Assembly (NCBI RefSeq): GCF_900095185.1
Contig: NZ_LT606948.1
Location: 1,340,509-1,404,508, forward strand
DNA: 64,000 bases
Source: Polynucleobacter necessarius
GTDB taxonomy: Bacteria; Pseudomonadota; Gammaproteobacteria; Burkholderiales; Burkholderiaceae
Direction: 5' to 3'
Positions 1 to 9,430 of this stretch are shown here, piece by piece. The notes beneath the pieces are model-generated. The model saw nothing but the letters and a program-made list of their open reading frames with translations. It made no database searches and was not told the DNA's origin. The position numbers were made by a program, and so were the translations under genes. Within the stretch, counting starts at the first letter, position 1; each line of letters begins with the position of its first letter.

Positions 1-1119
1 GCATCATCGTATTTTGCTTTCTAACTGCCTAGCACAAGCACAAGCTTTGGCTAATGGAAAAAAACTAGCCGTAGCCAGAGAAATGTCCTTTCGCGGTCGA
101 GAAACTATTCTGCTAGAGCGTGAATCTTCTTCTTTTGGGACTCTTTTAGTAGCGCACGTAATAGTGAAGTCATTCATGCTGGCATTTACTATCCCAAGGA
201 TTCTCTCAAGGCAAAACTCTGTGTTGAAGGCAATCGCTTGCTTTATGAATCTTGCCGCAGTCATCAGGTGGCAACTCAAACTTACGGCAAATTCATAGTG
301 GCAACCGATGTTTCCCAGATAGATGATTTACAGGCGCTCTTGCACAAAGCTCATAACAACGGCGTATCGAGTATCAAAATGATCTTTGCTGATGAGGCAA
401 ATCAACTGGAGCCATAACTAAACTGCGTAGCCGCCATACTCTCATCAAGCACAGGCATTGATGAGAGCCATGGCTATAATGTTGTTACTTTTTGGCGGAT
501 TTGAAGATACTGGTGGCATGGTCGCGTATCAATCACCACTGATCAGTGCAAAGCCAATTGGCGAGAATGCCAAAGATGGGTTTGAGTTGGAAATCGGTGG
601 CGTTGATGACATGCGCATACAAACAAAGTTGCTCATTAACTGCGCAGGCATGAGTGCCCCGACTGTTGCGCAAAGAATTGAATCATTACCCTTGGATCAA
701 ATTCCTAAAGCGTATTTTGCTGAGGGAAACTATTTTTCTCTTTCTGGAAAATCTCCCTTCAAACATTTGATTTATCCTATTCCAGAGCCTGGCGGCTTAG
801 GTGTTCACCTTACGCTCGATATTGATCAATAAGCACAAATTGATTACACAGTCAATCCTAAAAAGGGTGATGGTTTCTATGAGGTTGTTAGGCGATATTG
901 GCCCAGTCTTCAAGATAACGCTTTGCAGCCAGATTACCCTGGGGTGAGGGCTAAAATCGTCCAACCAAATGCTCCTGCGGGAGACTTTTGCTTCAATACG
1001 CCCCAAGACCATGGATTAGAGGGGCTCTTCAATCTATATAGCTTTGAGTCTCCCCAGGACTGACTGCTAGCCTAGCTATTGCTAGGCATTTAGAGGGTCA
1101 AATCAACAGTTCTTTATAA
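1..1119 (+). pseudogene. FAD-dependent oxidoreductase (L-2-hydroxyglutarate oxidase-like), broken
   Basis: The pieces read in order as an LhgO/L2HGDH-type flavoprotein. They include a RNSEVIHAGIYYPKDSLKAK stretch near 155-215, NCVAAILSSSTGI near 424-460, a middle domain in frame from about 490 to 829, and a C-terminal GLTASLAIARHL that ends at the TAA at 1117-1119. Reading requires frameshifts near 135-150, 460-490 and 1056. There are also in-frame stops after LEP (about 416) and after DIDQ (829). The N-terminal FAD-binding glycine motif is disrupted at the window edge, so the start probably lies just outside. Such enzymes oxidise 2-hydroxy acids and pass electrons to quinone; this copy cannot make a full protein. 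Family is fairly sure; exact substrate is not. Confidence 0.8.
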
Positions 1120-1120
1120 T
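1115..1120 (+). promoter_or_regulatory. -10 element of tRNA-Ser promoter
   Basis: A perfect TATAAT lies 34 bases before the mature tRNA-Ser 5' end, overlapping the stop codon of the upstream pseudogene. No convincing -35 box is seen 17 bases upstream (only TTTAGA-like sequence). Assignment rests on the -10 match and its position. Confidence 0.45.
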
Positions 1121-1153
1121 TCATGGCTTGAATCATCAGAGATTCAAGCAAAT

Positions 1154-1243
1154 GGAAGAGTGGCAGAGCGGTTGAATGCACCAGTCTTGAAAACTGGCGA
1201 GGATGAAAGTCCTCCGTGAGTTCGAATCTCACCTCTTCCGCCA
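1154..1243 (+). tRNA. tRNA-Ser (UGA)
   Basis: A class II tRNA of 90 bases with encoded CCA. The acceptor stem pairs GGAAGAG with CTCTTCC, the anticodon loop CTTGAAA gives anticodon TGA, and a long variable arm and a T arm with TTCGAATC are present. The structure appears intact. It reads UCA-family serine codons. Confidence 0.96.
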
Positions 1244-1252
1244 AATGCCTTC

Positions 1253-1275
1253 AACCACCTTCGAGTGGTTTTTTA
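1253..1275 (+). terminator. Terminator after tRNA-Ser
   Basis: AACCAC pairs perfectly with GTGGTT across a six-base loop and is followed by a run of T. It lies 10 bases after the tRNA CCA end, as a rho-independent terminator of the tRNA transcript should. Confidence 0.75.
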
Positions 1276-2234
1276 GAAGCTTGTGGCCAATCCTATAGAA
1301 GTGCCATGAACATTTTGTCCAAATTGGTAACGAAATACGATTCTTACTCTTGAAAAGATGGGATCAGAAGCGCTACGGTCAATTTCAAAACCGGTACCAA
1401 CTGAGGATAAAGAATTAAAACCCAATGCCCCTCGAAGATCACCTAAAAATTCAGTATGAGCTAATTCAAATACTGCTCTCAGCGGTCCATCAAATAAAGA
1501 AATTGGGGTTGGTACACGACTGCGAGCCCAAATAGCCAGACTCTGTGAGTCTGCTGAACCTTGAACAGCTGTAGAAGTGTCAAAAGTTTGTATTGCAATA
1601 TTGGTATAACGAAGCTCAACGTCAATCTCTTGATCAGGTTGGTAGTTTTCGTCATCAAGAATTACAGAACCTCCCAGCCCATAAGAATGCATTCGTCCAC
1701 GATTTAAAAATTGCATATCTACCCAAGTACGATTTTGGAGGACCATAGATGCAATGGATAGGTCACTTTCAAGATGTCCAAGCATCAGCTATAGTCCGAA
1801 AACGTAACTCATTGGTACTTGGAAAGTCCAAACCAATACCGCCTGTGCCAGTAATACTATTCCAGTGAACGGGTATTGTGACTGAGCTATGTGCAATCCC
1901 ATCGGTAAAATTTGGGTTTTAGCGATTGACTGCCCTGCTCCCCTCAAGATAGGGTGGAAAGTTTGCGCTAATTCGATCTCCGCCTCCTAAGGAAATCATT
2001 TGTAGATCTGAAGCATCGCCCCCATTAATGGCGAATGGATAAAGATCCGGTGGTAGTCACATCTGGCGTTAGCGAGTAGCCAGTTATGGTCATAACAGCA
2101 TCAGCCCGTTTTTTAAGATAGCTATTGGTTGCGTTATACAAAGCAGATTGTGCATGCGCAAAATTGGCGCCAAAGATGCTTGAGCTGGCAAGCAGGATGT
2201 GGAAGGGTTGATAAAAAGACAGCATGGCGTGCAT
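1273..2234 (-). pseudogene. Outer-membrane beta-barrel protein (autotransporter-barrel-like), broken
   Basis: The N-terminal piece (2025-2234) has a signal peptide ending in ANFAHA. The C-terminal piece (1273-1785) is rich in alternating hydrophobic strands and ends in ATSF, with the terminal phenylalanine typical of outer-membrane barrels. Between them (about 1786-2024) the frame is lost, so no full-length product is possible. It resembles solitary autotransporter-type barrels, but I recognise no specific gene. It would have sat in the outer membrane. Role unknown; broken state is clear. Confidence 0.6.
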
Positions 2235-2323
2235 TTTAGTCAGGGGAGCTAACTCAATGTACTATTCAAATATATCAGCTCTGCCTACTCCATATTTCAT
2301 CTCATCATTTATTGGAATTCAGT

Positions 2324-2476
2324 ATGAATAAGACATCATCCCAACTGACCGCATTTGCATCCTTATTATTTTCAAGCTTTGTTTACGCAGCAGGTGGTGG
2401 AGGTGCTATTCCAGATCCTGGAGCAATGCAAGGCAAGCGATTTCACATTATCTCCCTTGATACCAAGCTCGGCTAA
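2324..2476 (+). pseudogene. Truncated secreted-protein fragment
   Basis: A 50-codon reading frame begins with a good signal peptide (MNKTSSQLTAF, a hydrophobic core, cleavage near FVYA-A) followed by a glycine run. Around 2438 it runs into DNA that is, on the other strand, the C-terminus of a CoA-transferase. It therefore looks like the 5' end of an exported-protein gene cut by a deletion. The original function cannot be told from the short remnant. Confidence 0.45.
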
Positions 2477-2735
2477 AAGTTCGCTAGTATGTTCGCCCAA
2501 TAGAGGCGGGTGGCGATAGACTTGCTGGGGTGTGCCATTCATCTTTACAGCAAAACCGATATTAGGAACCTTCCCTTCTATAGGGTGATCAATCTCCATG
2601 CGCGCTATCAAATGCTTCTGGATAGGTGTTAATCGGACCAGCTGGGATGCCTTCCGGCAACAATCTAGTAACCCATTTTTCTGCTGGTTTAGTAATACAA
2701 GTTTTTTCTAGTTCAGCTGCAAGCTCTGATTCTAT
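2438..2735 (-). pseudogene. CaiB/BaiF CoA-transferase, C-terminal remnant
   Basis: On the minus strand this reads ELAAELEKTCITKPAEKW, then LPEGIPAGPINTYPEAF and, after a frame change near 2610, PLLGEHTSELLAELG. These are the characteristic C-terminal end of class III CoA-transferases. The N-terminal part of such a gene lies at 3660-4466 on the same strand, so this is most likely the far end of the same gene, separated by an unrelated plus-strand remnant. About 50 central residues are missing. Confidence 0.75.
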
Positions 2736-2736
2736 C

Positions 2737-3644
2737 AGGTTCGCGGATTTGATTTAGCAAATATTAGTTTTATTAAGACTAATACTGGCTGGATTGTGTG
2801 TGATCCCTTAACGGCCAAAGAGACGGCACGCGCTGCTTTAGAACTGGTGAATGAGAAATTGGGTAAACGACTTGCGGTGGCAGTTGTGTATTTCCATTCT
2901 CATGGAGACCATTTTGGTGGTGTCCGCGGTGTCGTTGATGAAGCGGATGTTAAAAGTGGCAAAGTAGTTATGCGCATTTACATCATGAGGTATTACATCT
3001 AGCTAATAATGGCGTCACTATCAATGCAGCCGCGAAAGATTTGTTAGCAGATATTTTTGAGCAGATAGGATATCAAAAAGAAAGTCCAAGTATGCGTAAC
3101 AGTTTCTTGGGAGCGGCTTATGAATTACGTCATGGCATGCCGACTGGAGCTTCACCAAAGTCTAATGGTTCAGACATGATTAAGGGAATGACTACTGAGC
3201 TATGGCTCAATGCATTGGCCAATCAGCATGGATAGCAAAAAAGTAGCGGGGATGAATTTCGTTATTAACCTCTCGACCCCAGATAATGGCGAAAAATTTG
3301 TGATCGAAATGAGTAATTCTGCCTTAATCAACATCACAGGCCAGCAAGCAAAAAATCCAAACCTAACAGTAATTCTCAATCGCAGCGATTTAGAGCGTGT
3401 GATGGGTGGTCAAGCTACATTTGATCAATTGCAAACTGAAGGTAAGGTTACAGTTGATCGAGACCATAAGGTCTTTGATCAACTGAAAAGCACTGTGACA
3501 ATCTTTGTTCCTGATTTTGAGCTGATGCCAGGCACTAAGGCAAAGTCTGCAAATAAAGCAGCTCTACCTGCAAAAAATCCATTTGCAGCACAGGAAATGG
3601 CTATCAGAAGCTTTTATGGTTTGGTAGGGTGCACTCTCATATGA
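2737..3644 (+). pseudogene. Alkylsulfatase (SdsA/BDS1-like) remnant
   Basis: Fragments follow the order of metallo-beta-lactamase alkylsulfatases: [17 protein letters not shown], the metal-binding HSHGDHFGG at about 2899-2925, then NNGVTIN, the helical dimerisation domain (KDLLADIFEQIGYQ), and an SCP2-like C-terminal domain (3240-3560). The N-terminus is missing, a large central part of the metal-binding domain is deleted near 2985, and frames shift near 2985 and 3230. Full-length enzymes of this family are over 600 residues and hydrolyse alkyl sulfate esters. This remnant is not functional. It lies between two halves of an opposite-strand CoA-transferase gene. Confidence 0.8.
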
Positions 3645-3659
3645 TTCGCTGTGCCTAAT

Positions 3660-4466
3660 TTATAGGGCTCTACGCCGGTACCTCATATTGGGCGGCATCC
3701 CATATTGAAAAATCTAAAGCTGAAGCAAAGAGTGAGGCATCGATAAATTGACCTTCACCTGTCTTAGTTTTGCCAATATAAGCAGACAAAATTCCATAGA
3801 CTGCAAATAAGGCGCAGCCAATATCTGCAACTGGCAGTCCGGCTTTTACAGGGGGCCATCCGGATAACCAGTCAGACTCATGACGCCTGACATAGCTTGT
3901 GCCATGAGATCAAAGCTAGGACGATCCGCCGAAGGGCCAGTGTGCCCAACACCAGAAATACTGGCATAGACAAGTACAGGATTGAGCTCTTTCAGACTGG
4001 CGTAATCGATGCCTAATTTTTTCATGACACCTGGCCGATAGTTCTCAACCAAAATGTCAGCGGTTTTTACTAATTCAAAAAATACTTTTTTCCCTGCTTT
4101 GGATTTGAGATTCAATGTAAGGCTACGTTTGTTACGATTCATGTTTAAAAAGCCCACACTATCTGAACCCTTCATCTTGAATCCCACGGCACCCCGCGTT
4201 TGATCGCCAGTTCCGGGAGGTTCGATTTTGATGACGTCAGCACCAAGATCGGCCAAGAGCATGCAGCAATAGGGCCCTGCCATGACTTGACTCACGTCAA
4301 GAACGCGCACTCTTGAAAGTGGTAAAGGCTTAGTAGTTGCAGTCTGAATGCTCATAAGATCGGCATTGGTAGGTGTTTTCGTCATTGTCTCAATTGTTTT
4401 TATATGTTTAGAATTACCCTCTAATAAAAACAATATTGGAGACTTTATGCTGGTTAAAACACCCAA
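3660..4466 (-). pseudogene. CaiB/BaiF CoA-transferase, N-terminal part
   Basis: The intact stretch 3846-4466 encodes VRVLDVSQVMAGPYCCMLL, ADVIKIEPPGTGDQTRG, a NRNKRSLTLNLK segment and the ENYRPGVMKKLGIDY motif of class III CoA-transferases. After a frameshift at about 3850 the sequence goes on (GLPVADIGCALFAVYGI, then TGEGQFIDASLF) to about 3680. The likely start is an internal Met near 4383, since the first 28 codons of the open frame do not resemble the family. These enzymes move CoA between carboxylic acids. With its C-terminus displaced to 2438-2735, the gene is dead. Confidence 0.85.
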
Positions 4467-5053
4467 ATGGGCATTGCATAGCTTGCGTGCCGTTGATCTG
4501 GGAGCAGCTTCATTTCTTGCTACTACTCAACAAGCATATCCGAATAAACCGATTCGTCTGATCGTGGGTTTTGCGCATGGTGGCGGTACCGATATTGTTG
4601 CGCGTGCCATTGCGCCAAAGATGGGTGAAATTTTGGGTCAGAGCGTCATTATCGAAAACAAATCAGGAGCTGCAGGAACAATCCGCGCTGAGTTGGTAGC
4701 TAAGAGGCTATACCTTGTTGGTGGGTCACTCTAACTCTAATGCGATTGCTCCATTTGTATTGACCAATGTTCCTTATAACCCTGTAACTGATTTCACATC
4801 CATAACGTATTTGGGTTATGTTCCAAACGTATTGGTGGTGAAATCTTCTTTGCCTGTTAATTCTATCGCGCAACTCATATCATGGGCCCAGTCTAATCCG
4901 GGTCAGATGACTTATGGATCTTCGGGTATCGGGAGTACGCAACACTTGGCTGGCGCCTTATTCTCCAAGAGAGCTGGCATACAAATAAACCACGTGCCTT
5001 ACAAAGGAAGCGGTCAAGCGATTGTTGACTTACAAAATATCAAGCCAGAATAA
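4447..5053 (+). pseudogene. Bug/TctC-family periplasmic solute receptor, broken
   Basis: The product has a poor signal-peptide-like N-terminus and then the classic Bug opening YPNKPIRLIVGFAHGGGTDI followed by VIIENKSGAAG. After a frameshift near 4700 it continues with LLVGHSNSNAIAPFVL, NPVTDFTSI, MTYGSSGIGSTQHLAG and HVPYKGSGQAIVDL. It stops at about 200 residues where family members have about 320, so the C-terminal lobe is gone. Bug proteins bind small carboxylates for tripartite tricarboxylate transporters. A loose C-terminal piece of a Bug-type protein occurs at about 48519-48661. Confidence 0.85.
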
Positions 5054-5059
5054 CTTGGT

Positions 5060-5869
5060 ATGAATGAACAGGAGAGAAAGCAAAAAGGCGAGGACAAGGT
5101 TGCTCAGGTTACTCTAGAGAATCGCGGCAACATTGCCCACATTTACTTTGATCATGTGGCGGCCCGAAACGCCATGACTGTTGGCATGTATCAAAGGCTC
5201 CAGTCGATTTGCACCGATCTTGCCTTAAATCCTGCGGTGCGTGTCGTAATCCTCAGGGGGGTAGACGGTAAGTCATTTATTTCTGGTGGTGATATTGCCC
5301 AGTTTGTTAGCTTCAAAGCTGGTGGGGATGGTATTGGGTATGAGCAGGGTATTGATGACTACTTAGCGCCATTAGCTACTTTGCCCATGCCATCGATGGC
5401 TGTAATTGACGGTATGGCTGTTGGGGGCGGTTTAGCGATTGCAAGTTGTTGTGATTTCCATATCTCGACCCCAGACGCTAAGTTTGGTGTGCTTATAGCC
5501 AAAACTTTGGGTAATGGCCTCTCTGTGGGTAATGTTGCCTGGCTAATAGCGCATCTGAATATTCAGATTGTGAAACGTATGTTGCTTGTGGCAGAAATGC
5601 TGCCAGCTTCAGAGTTGCTTGAGCAAGGATACCTCTTGGCAACATACCCCCAAGATTAATTAGGCATTGAGGCTGAAATGCTTGCTGAACGACTCGGTCA
5701 ATTGGCGCCGATCACCCAAAAGTCTAGTAAGTTGGTTATGGCAAGATTGCTCAAAAATCACTTGCCCGATTGCAATGACCTGATTAGTAAAACTTATGGG
5801 AGTGATGACTTCAAGAATGGAGTGAAAGCATTCTTGAGCGGACCGGCACCTGCATGGACTGGACAATAG
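5060..5869 (+). pseudogene. Enoyl-CoA hydratase/isomerase with in-frame stop
   Basis: A crotonase-fold protein: ARNAMTVGMYQRL, the oxyanion-hole segment GKSFISGGDIAQF and the second one at DGMAVGGGLAIASCCDF. After 199 codons a TAA at 5657-5659 interrupts the frame, which then continues in the same register for 69 codons (GIEAEMLAERLGQL to the real stop at 5869). A single nonsense change therefore separates the core from the C-terminal helices needed for trimer formation. Suppression or a partly active truncated protein cannot be excluded, but loss is more likely given the neighbours. Confidence 0.85.
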
Positions 5870-5876
5870 TGGTTTC

Positions 5877-7052
5877 TTAATCTAAAAACATCTCTTGTAG
5901 ATTGTTCAGGTAGCGCAATCCTAAAGCAGTAGCCTTTAATTGGCTTGGATGGTTATCAAGTAATTTTTTGCCGCTTGCCTCAGTCAGGCTTTTGTTAATT
6001 ACGCTCAAAGACAGTCCGGTTCGCTCGCTAAAAGTATTGATGGCAACGCCATCTGTCAGTCTTAGGGTGTTGAGCATAAACTCGAATGGCAGGTCCTTCG
6101 CAGCAATATCTTTAGACTCCATGAGCGCATTCCCTTTTGATTCCATCGCTTGCATATAGCTTTCTGGATGACGCTCTCTTACTTGGCGGGTAATTTTGTT
6201 CGGATAGGAAATTTTTCCATGTGCGCCAGCACCAATACCGATGTAATCACCAAAGCGCCAATAATTCAGATTGTGTTTGCATGCCTGATTTTTTTGAGCA
6301 TATGCAGACACCTCATAGCGCTGGTAGCCAGCTGCGGATAGTAAAGCTAAATTTTGTTCAAATATTGCATCTACTTCATCATCGCTTGGTAACTGCGGTG
6401 GAAAGTTCGCAAAATAGGTGTTGGGTTCTAGTGTGAGATTGTAGAAAGAGAGATGAGGCGTTTTGAAAGAAAGCGTTGCATCCATATCTGCTTTAGCACC
6501 TTCAAGTGTTTGCTTTGGCAAACCATACATCAAGTCTAGATTTACAGATTTAAAATGCTTTAAAGCAATTGCTACAGCATATTTAGCTTCTACGCCGTTG
6601 TGAATGCGCCCTAGGGCTTTGAGATGTTCATCTTGAAAACTCTGAATACCTAAAGAGACACGATTAATGCCGGCTTTAGCAAATGCAGCAAGCTTTTCTG
6701 TCTCCGCTGAGCTCGGATTAGCCTCCATAGTGATCTCAGCATCTGGCGCAAGATTCACGCGCGCGCGAACGGCGCACAGCAGCTCATCCATTGCTTCAGA
6801 AGAAAGTAGGCTCGGAGTTCCTCCGCCTATAAAGATGCTGTGGACTTGGCGCCCCCAAATATTAGGGAGTTCGGTTTCGAGATCTTTAATGAGGGCCTTG
6901 ATATAGCGCTTTTCATCAAATCCGGATTGACCCTTTTTAATTTGGTGCGAATTAAAGTCGCAATAGGGACATGTCTTCTCACACCATGGAAAGTGAATGT
7001 ACAAAGCCAGTGGCGGCAATGCTGTAAGGCTGACTTGATGTGAATTAAGCAC
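5877..7052 (-). CDS. hemW: Radical SAM heme chaperone HemW
   Basis: The protein has the radical-SAM cluster motif CEKTCPYC (Cys24, 28 and 31 from the chosen start), the GGGTPSLLS motif, and the C-terminal HemN-like domain. This places it with HemW, which binds haem and helps insert it into respiratory proteins, rather than with true coproporphyrinogen dehydrogenases. I chose the GTG at 7052 because the in-frame ATG at 7109 lies inside the rdgB coding sequence and its extra residues do not look like HemW. From the GTG the product is 391 residues. It overlaps the original rdgB stop, so rph-rdgB-hemW form one operon. Intact. Confidence 0.9.
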   Translation of the reverse strand: MLNSHQVSLTALPPLALYIHFPWCEKTCPYCDFNSHQIKKGQSGFDEKRYIKALIKDLETELPNIWGRQVHSIFIGGGTPSLLSSEAMDELLCAVRARVNLAPDAEITMEANPSSAETEKLAAFAKAGINRVSLGIQSFQDEHLKALGRIHNGVEAKYAVAIALKHFKSVNLDLMYGLPKQTLEGAKADMDATLSFKTPHLSFYNLTLEPNTYFANFPPQLPSDDEVDAIFEQNLALLSAAGYQRYEVSAYAQKNQACKHNLNYWRFGDYIGIGAGAHGKISYPNKITRQVRERHPESYMQAMESKGNALMESKDIAAKDLPFEFMLNTLRLTDGVAINTFSERTGLSLSVINKSLTEASGKKLLDNHPSQLKATALGLRYLNNLQEMFLD

Positions 7053-7636
7053 GATATTGAAGTTGTGCAATGAGCTCACGTAAGGCTTAGCCGCGATGAC
7101 TAATGGCATTCTTTTTTGGTGAATCTAATTCAGCAGCAGTGCAATTTTGCTCCGTTATAAAGACATGTGGGTCGTATCCAAATCCATAGTTGCCTCTCGC
7201 TTGATCAATGAGGTGTCCGTACCATCGAGTTTGGACGATAACGGGCTCTTGGTCATTTGCACTATTGATGAATACTAGAGCGCAAACATAATGAGCGCCT
7301 CGATCAGTTTGATTTTTCAAAACATCTATCAGCTTTTGATGATTCGCAGCATCATTACTTTGTTCGCCAGCATAACGGGCTGATAGAATACCTGGGCCCC
7401 CATTGAGACATGCGCACAAATACCGGAATCGTCAGCTCTAGTACTGGTAAGCCAGAAAGAGTGCTAGTGTGACGTGCTGTAGCGAGCGCGTTCTCAATCA
7501 AGGTTTGATCAGGCTCATCTGCTGAGGGAATGCCGAGCTCTCCTTGGGGAATCATATTGAAATTCAAAGGGGCTAGTAGCTCCTGAAATTTTTTTACCTT
7601 ACCGGCGTTATTGGATGCGAGAACGAGTTTTTGCAT
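7045..7636 (-). pseudogene. rdgB: XTP/dITP pyrophosphatase RdgB, frameshifted
   Basis: The start MQKLVLASNNAGKVKKFQE lies at 7636 and the frame is good to LSGLPVL. It then shifts near 7425, where the family has a DDSG motif; CLNGGPGILSARYAGE follows in another frame. Later motifs (GYGFGYDPHVF, then SHRG) are present. A TAA after SHRG replaces a sense codon, and 14 more codons (ALRELIAQLQYRA) run to the ancestral stop at 7045. The family cleaves non-canonical purine triphosphates such as dITP and XTP to keep them out of DNA. The frameshift removes an active-site loop, so activity should be lost. Confidence 0.88.
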
Positions 7637-7661
7637 TACTAAGTTCGCAGAAGGTGGATGG

Positions 7662-8402
7662 CTATTTGAAGGCGTCAATTTGTAATTGCGTAAGCTCAGC
7701 AATACCTTGTTCTGCTAGATCGAGTAGTGCATTGAGCTCAGCTCTTGAAAAGGCTGAGCCTTCAGCAGTGCCCTGAACCTCAATCATGCCTCCTTGACCT
7801 GTCATCACAATGTTCATATCGGTGTCGCAAGAGGAATCCTCTAGATAATCTAAATCAAGCACTGGTGTGCCTTGATAAATACCCACTGAAATTGCTGCAA
7901 CGCTATCGCTAATCGGATCTGCAGCGAGAGTACCCTCTTTAAGGAGCTGATTGACTGCATCACGTGCAGCAACATAAGCGCCTGTAATCGATGCTGTTCT
8001 TGTGCCACCATCTGCTTGTAATACATCGCAATCCAAATGGATCGTTCTTTCCCCTAGGATTTTTAAATCAAAAACACTGCGCATGGTTCGCCCGATGAGA
8101 CGTTGAATTTCTTGAGTGCGTCCAGATTGCTTGCCGCGAGCGGCCTCTCGATCGCTGCGAGTGTGAGTAGAGCGGGGTAGCATGCCATACTCAGCTGTTA
8201 CCCAACCCTCGCCAGCGCCTTTTTTATGCGGAGGAACCTTCTCCAAAATGCTGGCCGTACAGAGCACTTTTGTCTCGCCAAAGGCAATTAACACCGAACC
8301 TTCAGCGTGCTTTGTAAAAGCGCGCAATATGCTGACTGGCCTCAAATTTTTTGGTTGACGGCCACTTGGACGGGTGATATCGGCTGGCTTTGCTGTACTC
8401 AT
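7662..8402 (-). CDS. rph: Ribonuclease PH
   Basis: A 246-residue phosphorolytic 3' exoribonuclease that trims tRNA 3' ends. Visible motifs are [13 protein letters not shown] at the N-terminus, [27 protein letters not shown] and [19 protein letters not shown], all as in RNase PH. I start at ATG 8402 ([11 protein letters not shown]) because the longer open frame to 8444 adds residues unlike the family. The gene is divergent from yicC, with under 80 bases between them, and heads the rph-rdgB-hemW operon. Length is normal and nothing appears damaged. Confidence 0.95.
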   Translation of the reverse strand: MSTAKPADITRPSGRQPKNLRPVSILRAFTKHAEGSVLIAFGETKVLCTASILEKVPPHKKGAGEGWVTAEYGMLPRSTHTRSDREAARGKQSGRTQEIQRLIGRTMRSVFDLKILGERTIHLDCDVLQADGGTRTASITGAYVAARDAVNQLLKEGTLAADPISDSVAAISVGIYQGTPVLDLDYLEDSSCDTDMNIVMTGQGGMIEVQGTAEGSAFSRAELNALLDLAEQGIAELTQLQIDAFK

Positions 8403-8481
8403 GAAAATGGTCTTTTGGGTTCGATTTGCAGAGCTAATCTGCAATTAGTATGTGCATCAATAATGAATCTACAATGTCCAT

Positions 8482-9414
8482 ATGATATCGAGCATGACTG
8501 GTTATGGCAGCGCTTCTCGTCAAGTCTCCTTGGGGGCGGGCGTAGTTGCTGATCTGCAGGTGGAATGTAGGACTGTTAACAGCCGCTTTCTGGATCTAGG
8601 TTTTCGTCTTCCAGACGAATGCCGTGGGGCGGAGCCTGCCCTACGAGAAATGGTTTCTCAAAGCCTTGCCCGCGGTAAGGTGGAATTTAGGGCTGCCTGG
8701 CGGGTGAATAGTGGCGCAGCAGACGCTACCAGGACTAATCCACATGCGTTCGGTGCAATTAATCGGGATCGTCTTGATGCCCTCAATACCTTGCAAGAAA
8801 AAGCCCAAGAAGCATTTCCAAAAGCGCAAGAGCTCAGTATTTCCGAAGTACTGCGTTGGCCTGGCGTTATTTCTGAGCCCCGTGCTGAAGAAGACAGTTG
8901 GATAGCTTCCACAATTGAAGCTGGACGTGCAGCCATGGTAAGTCTGATCGAGCGTCGCCATGCTGAAGGCAGCTCTTTGGTAGAGGTGCTAACTAGCATT
9001 ACCTCCAAGATGTGCGAGATTCTGAAAGTGATAGAACCGAAGGTTCCCGAATATGTGGCTCAATATCAAGCAAAACTTACAGAACGCCTCGCTGAAGTTC
9101 TAGCAGCTCAGGAGCGGCGGGCTATGGGAGGCGCCGAATTGATGGAGCGTATCCGTCAGGAAGTGGTTTTATATGCAGTACGTATAGATGTAGCTGAAGA
9201 GTTTGCTCGTTTAAAAACTCACTTACAAGCAGTAGATGCTGCACTTGCTGGTAAAGGGCCAGTGGGTAAACGTTTGGATTTTTTGATGCAAGAGCTCAAT
9301 CGTGAAGCAAATACCCTGAGCTCAAAGTCTGTATCGACAGAATGTACCCAAGCCGCTCTTGAGCTCAAGCTTCTGATTGAGCAAATGCGCGAGCAAGTTC
9401 AAAACCTCGAATAA
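8482..9414 (+). CDS. yicC: YicC-family endoribonuclease
   Basis: A 310-residue protein beginning MISSMTGYGSASRQ, as YicC proteins do, with the ECRTVNSRFLDLGFRLPDE segment and the C-terminal GKRLDFLMQELNREANTLSS motif (DUF1732). YicC members are RNA-binding endoribonucleases linked to small-RNA decay. It lies 16 bases upstream of gmk, the usual partner in proteobacteria. Complete and undamaged. Confidence 0.93.
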   Translation: MISSMTGYGSASRQVSLGAGVVADLQVECRTVNSRFLDLGFRLPDECRGAEPALREMVSQSLARGKVEFRAAWRVNSGAADATRTNPHAFGAINRDRLDALNTLQEKAQEAFPKAQELSISEVLRWPGVISEPRAEEDSWIASTIEAGRAAMVSLIERRHAEGSSLVEVLTSITSKMCEILKVIEPKVPEYVAQYQAKLTERLAEVLAAQERRAMGGAELMERIRQEVVLYAVRIDVAEEFARLKTHLQAVDAALAGKGPVGKRLDFLMQELNREANTLSSKSVSTECTQAALELKLLIEQMREQVQNLE

Positions 9415-9430
9415 TCTCCATTCATTACTT

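Noticed and set aside
2738-3644. Mobile element inserted into the CoA-transferase gene
   Set aside because: The inserted sequence is a sulfatase remnant with no transposase, terminal inverted repeats or clear target duplication.
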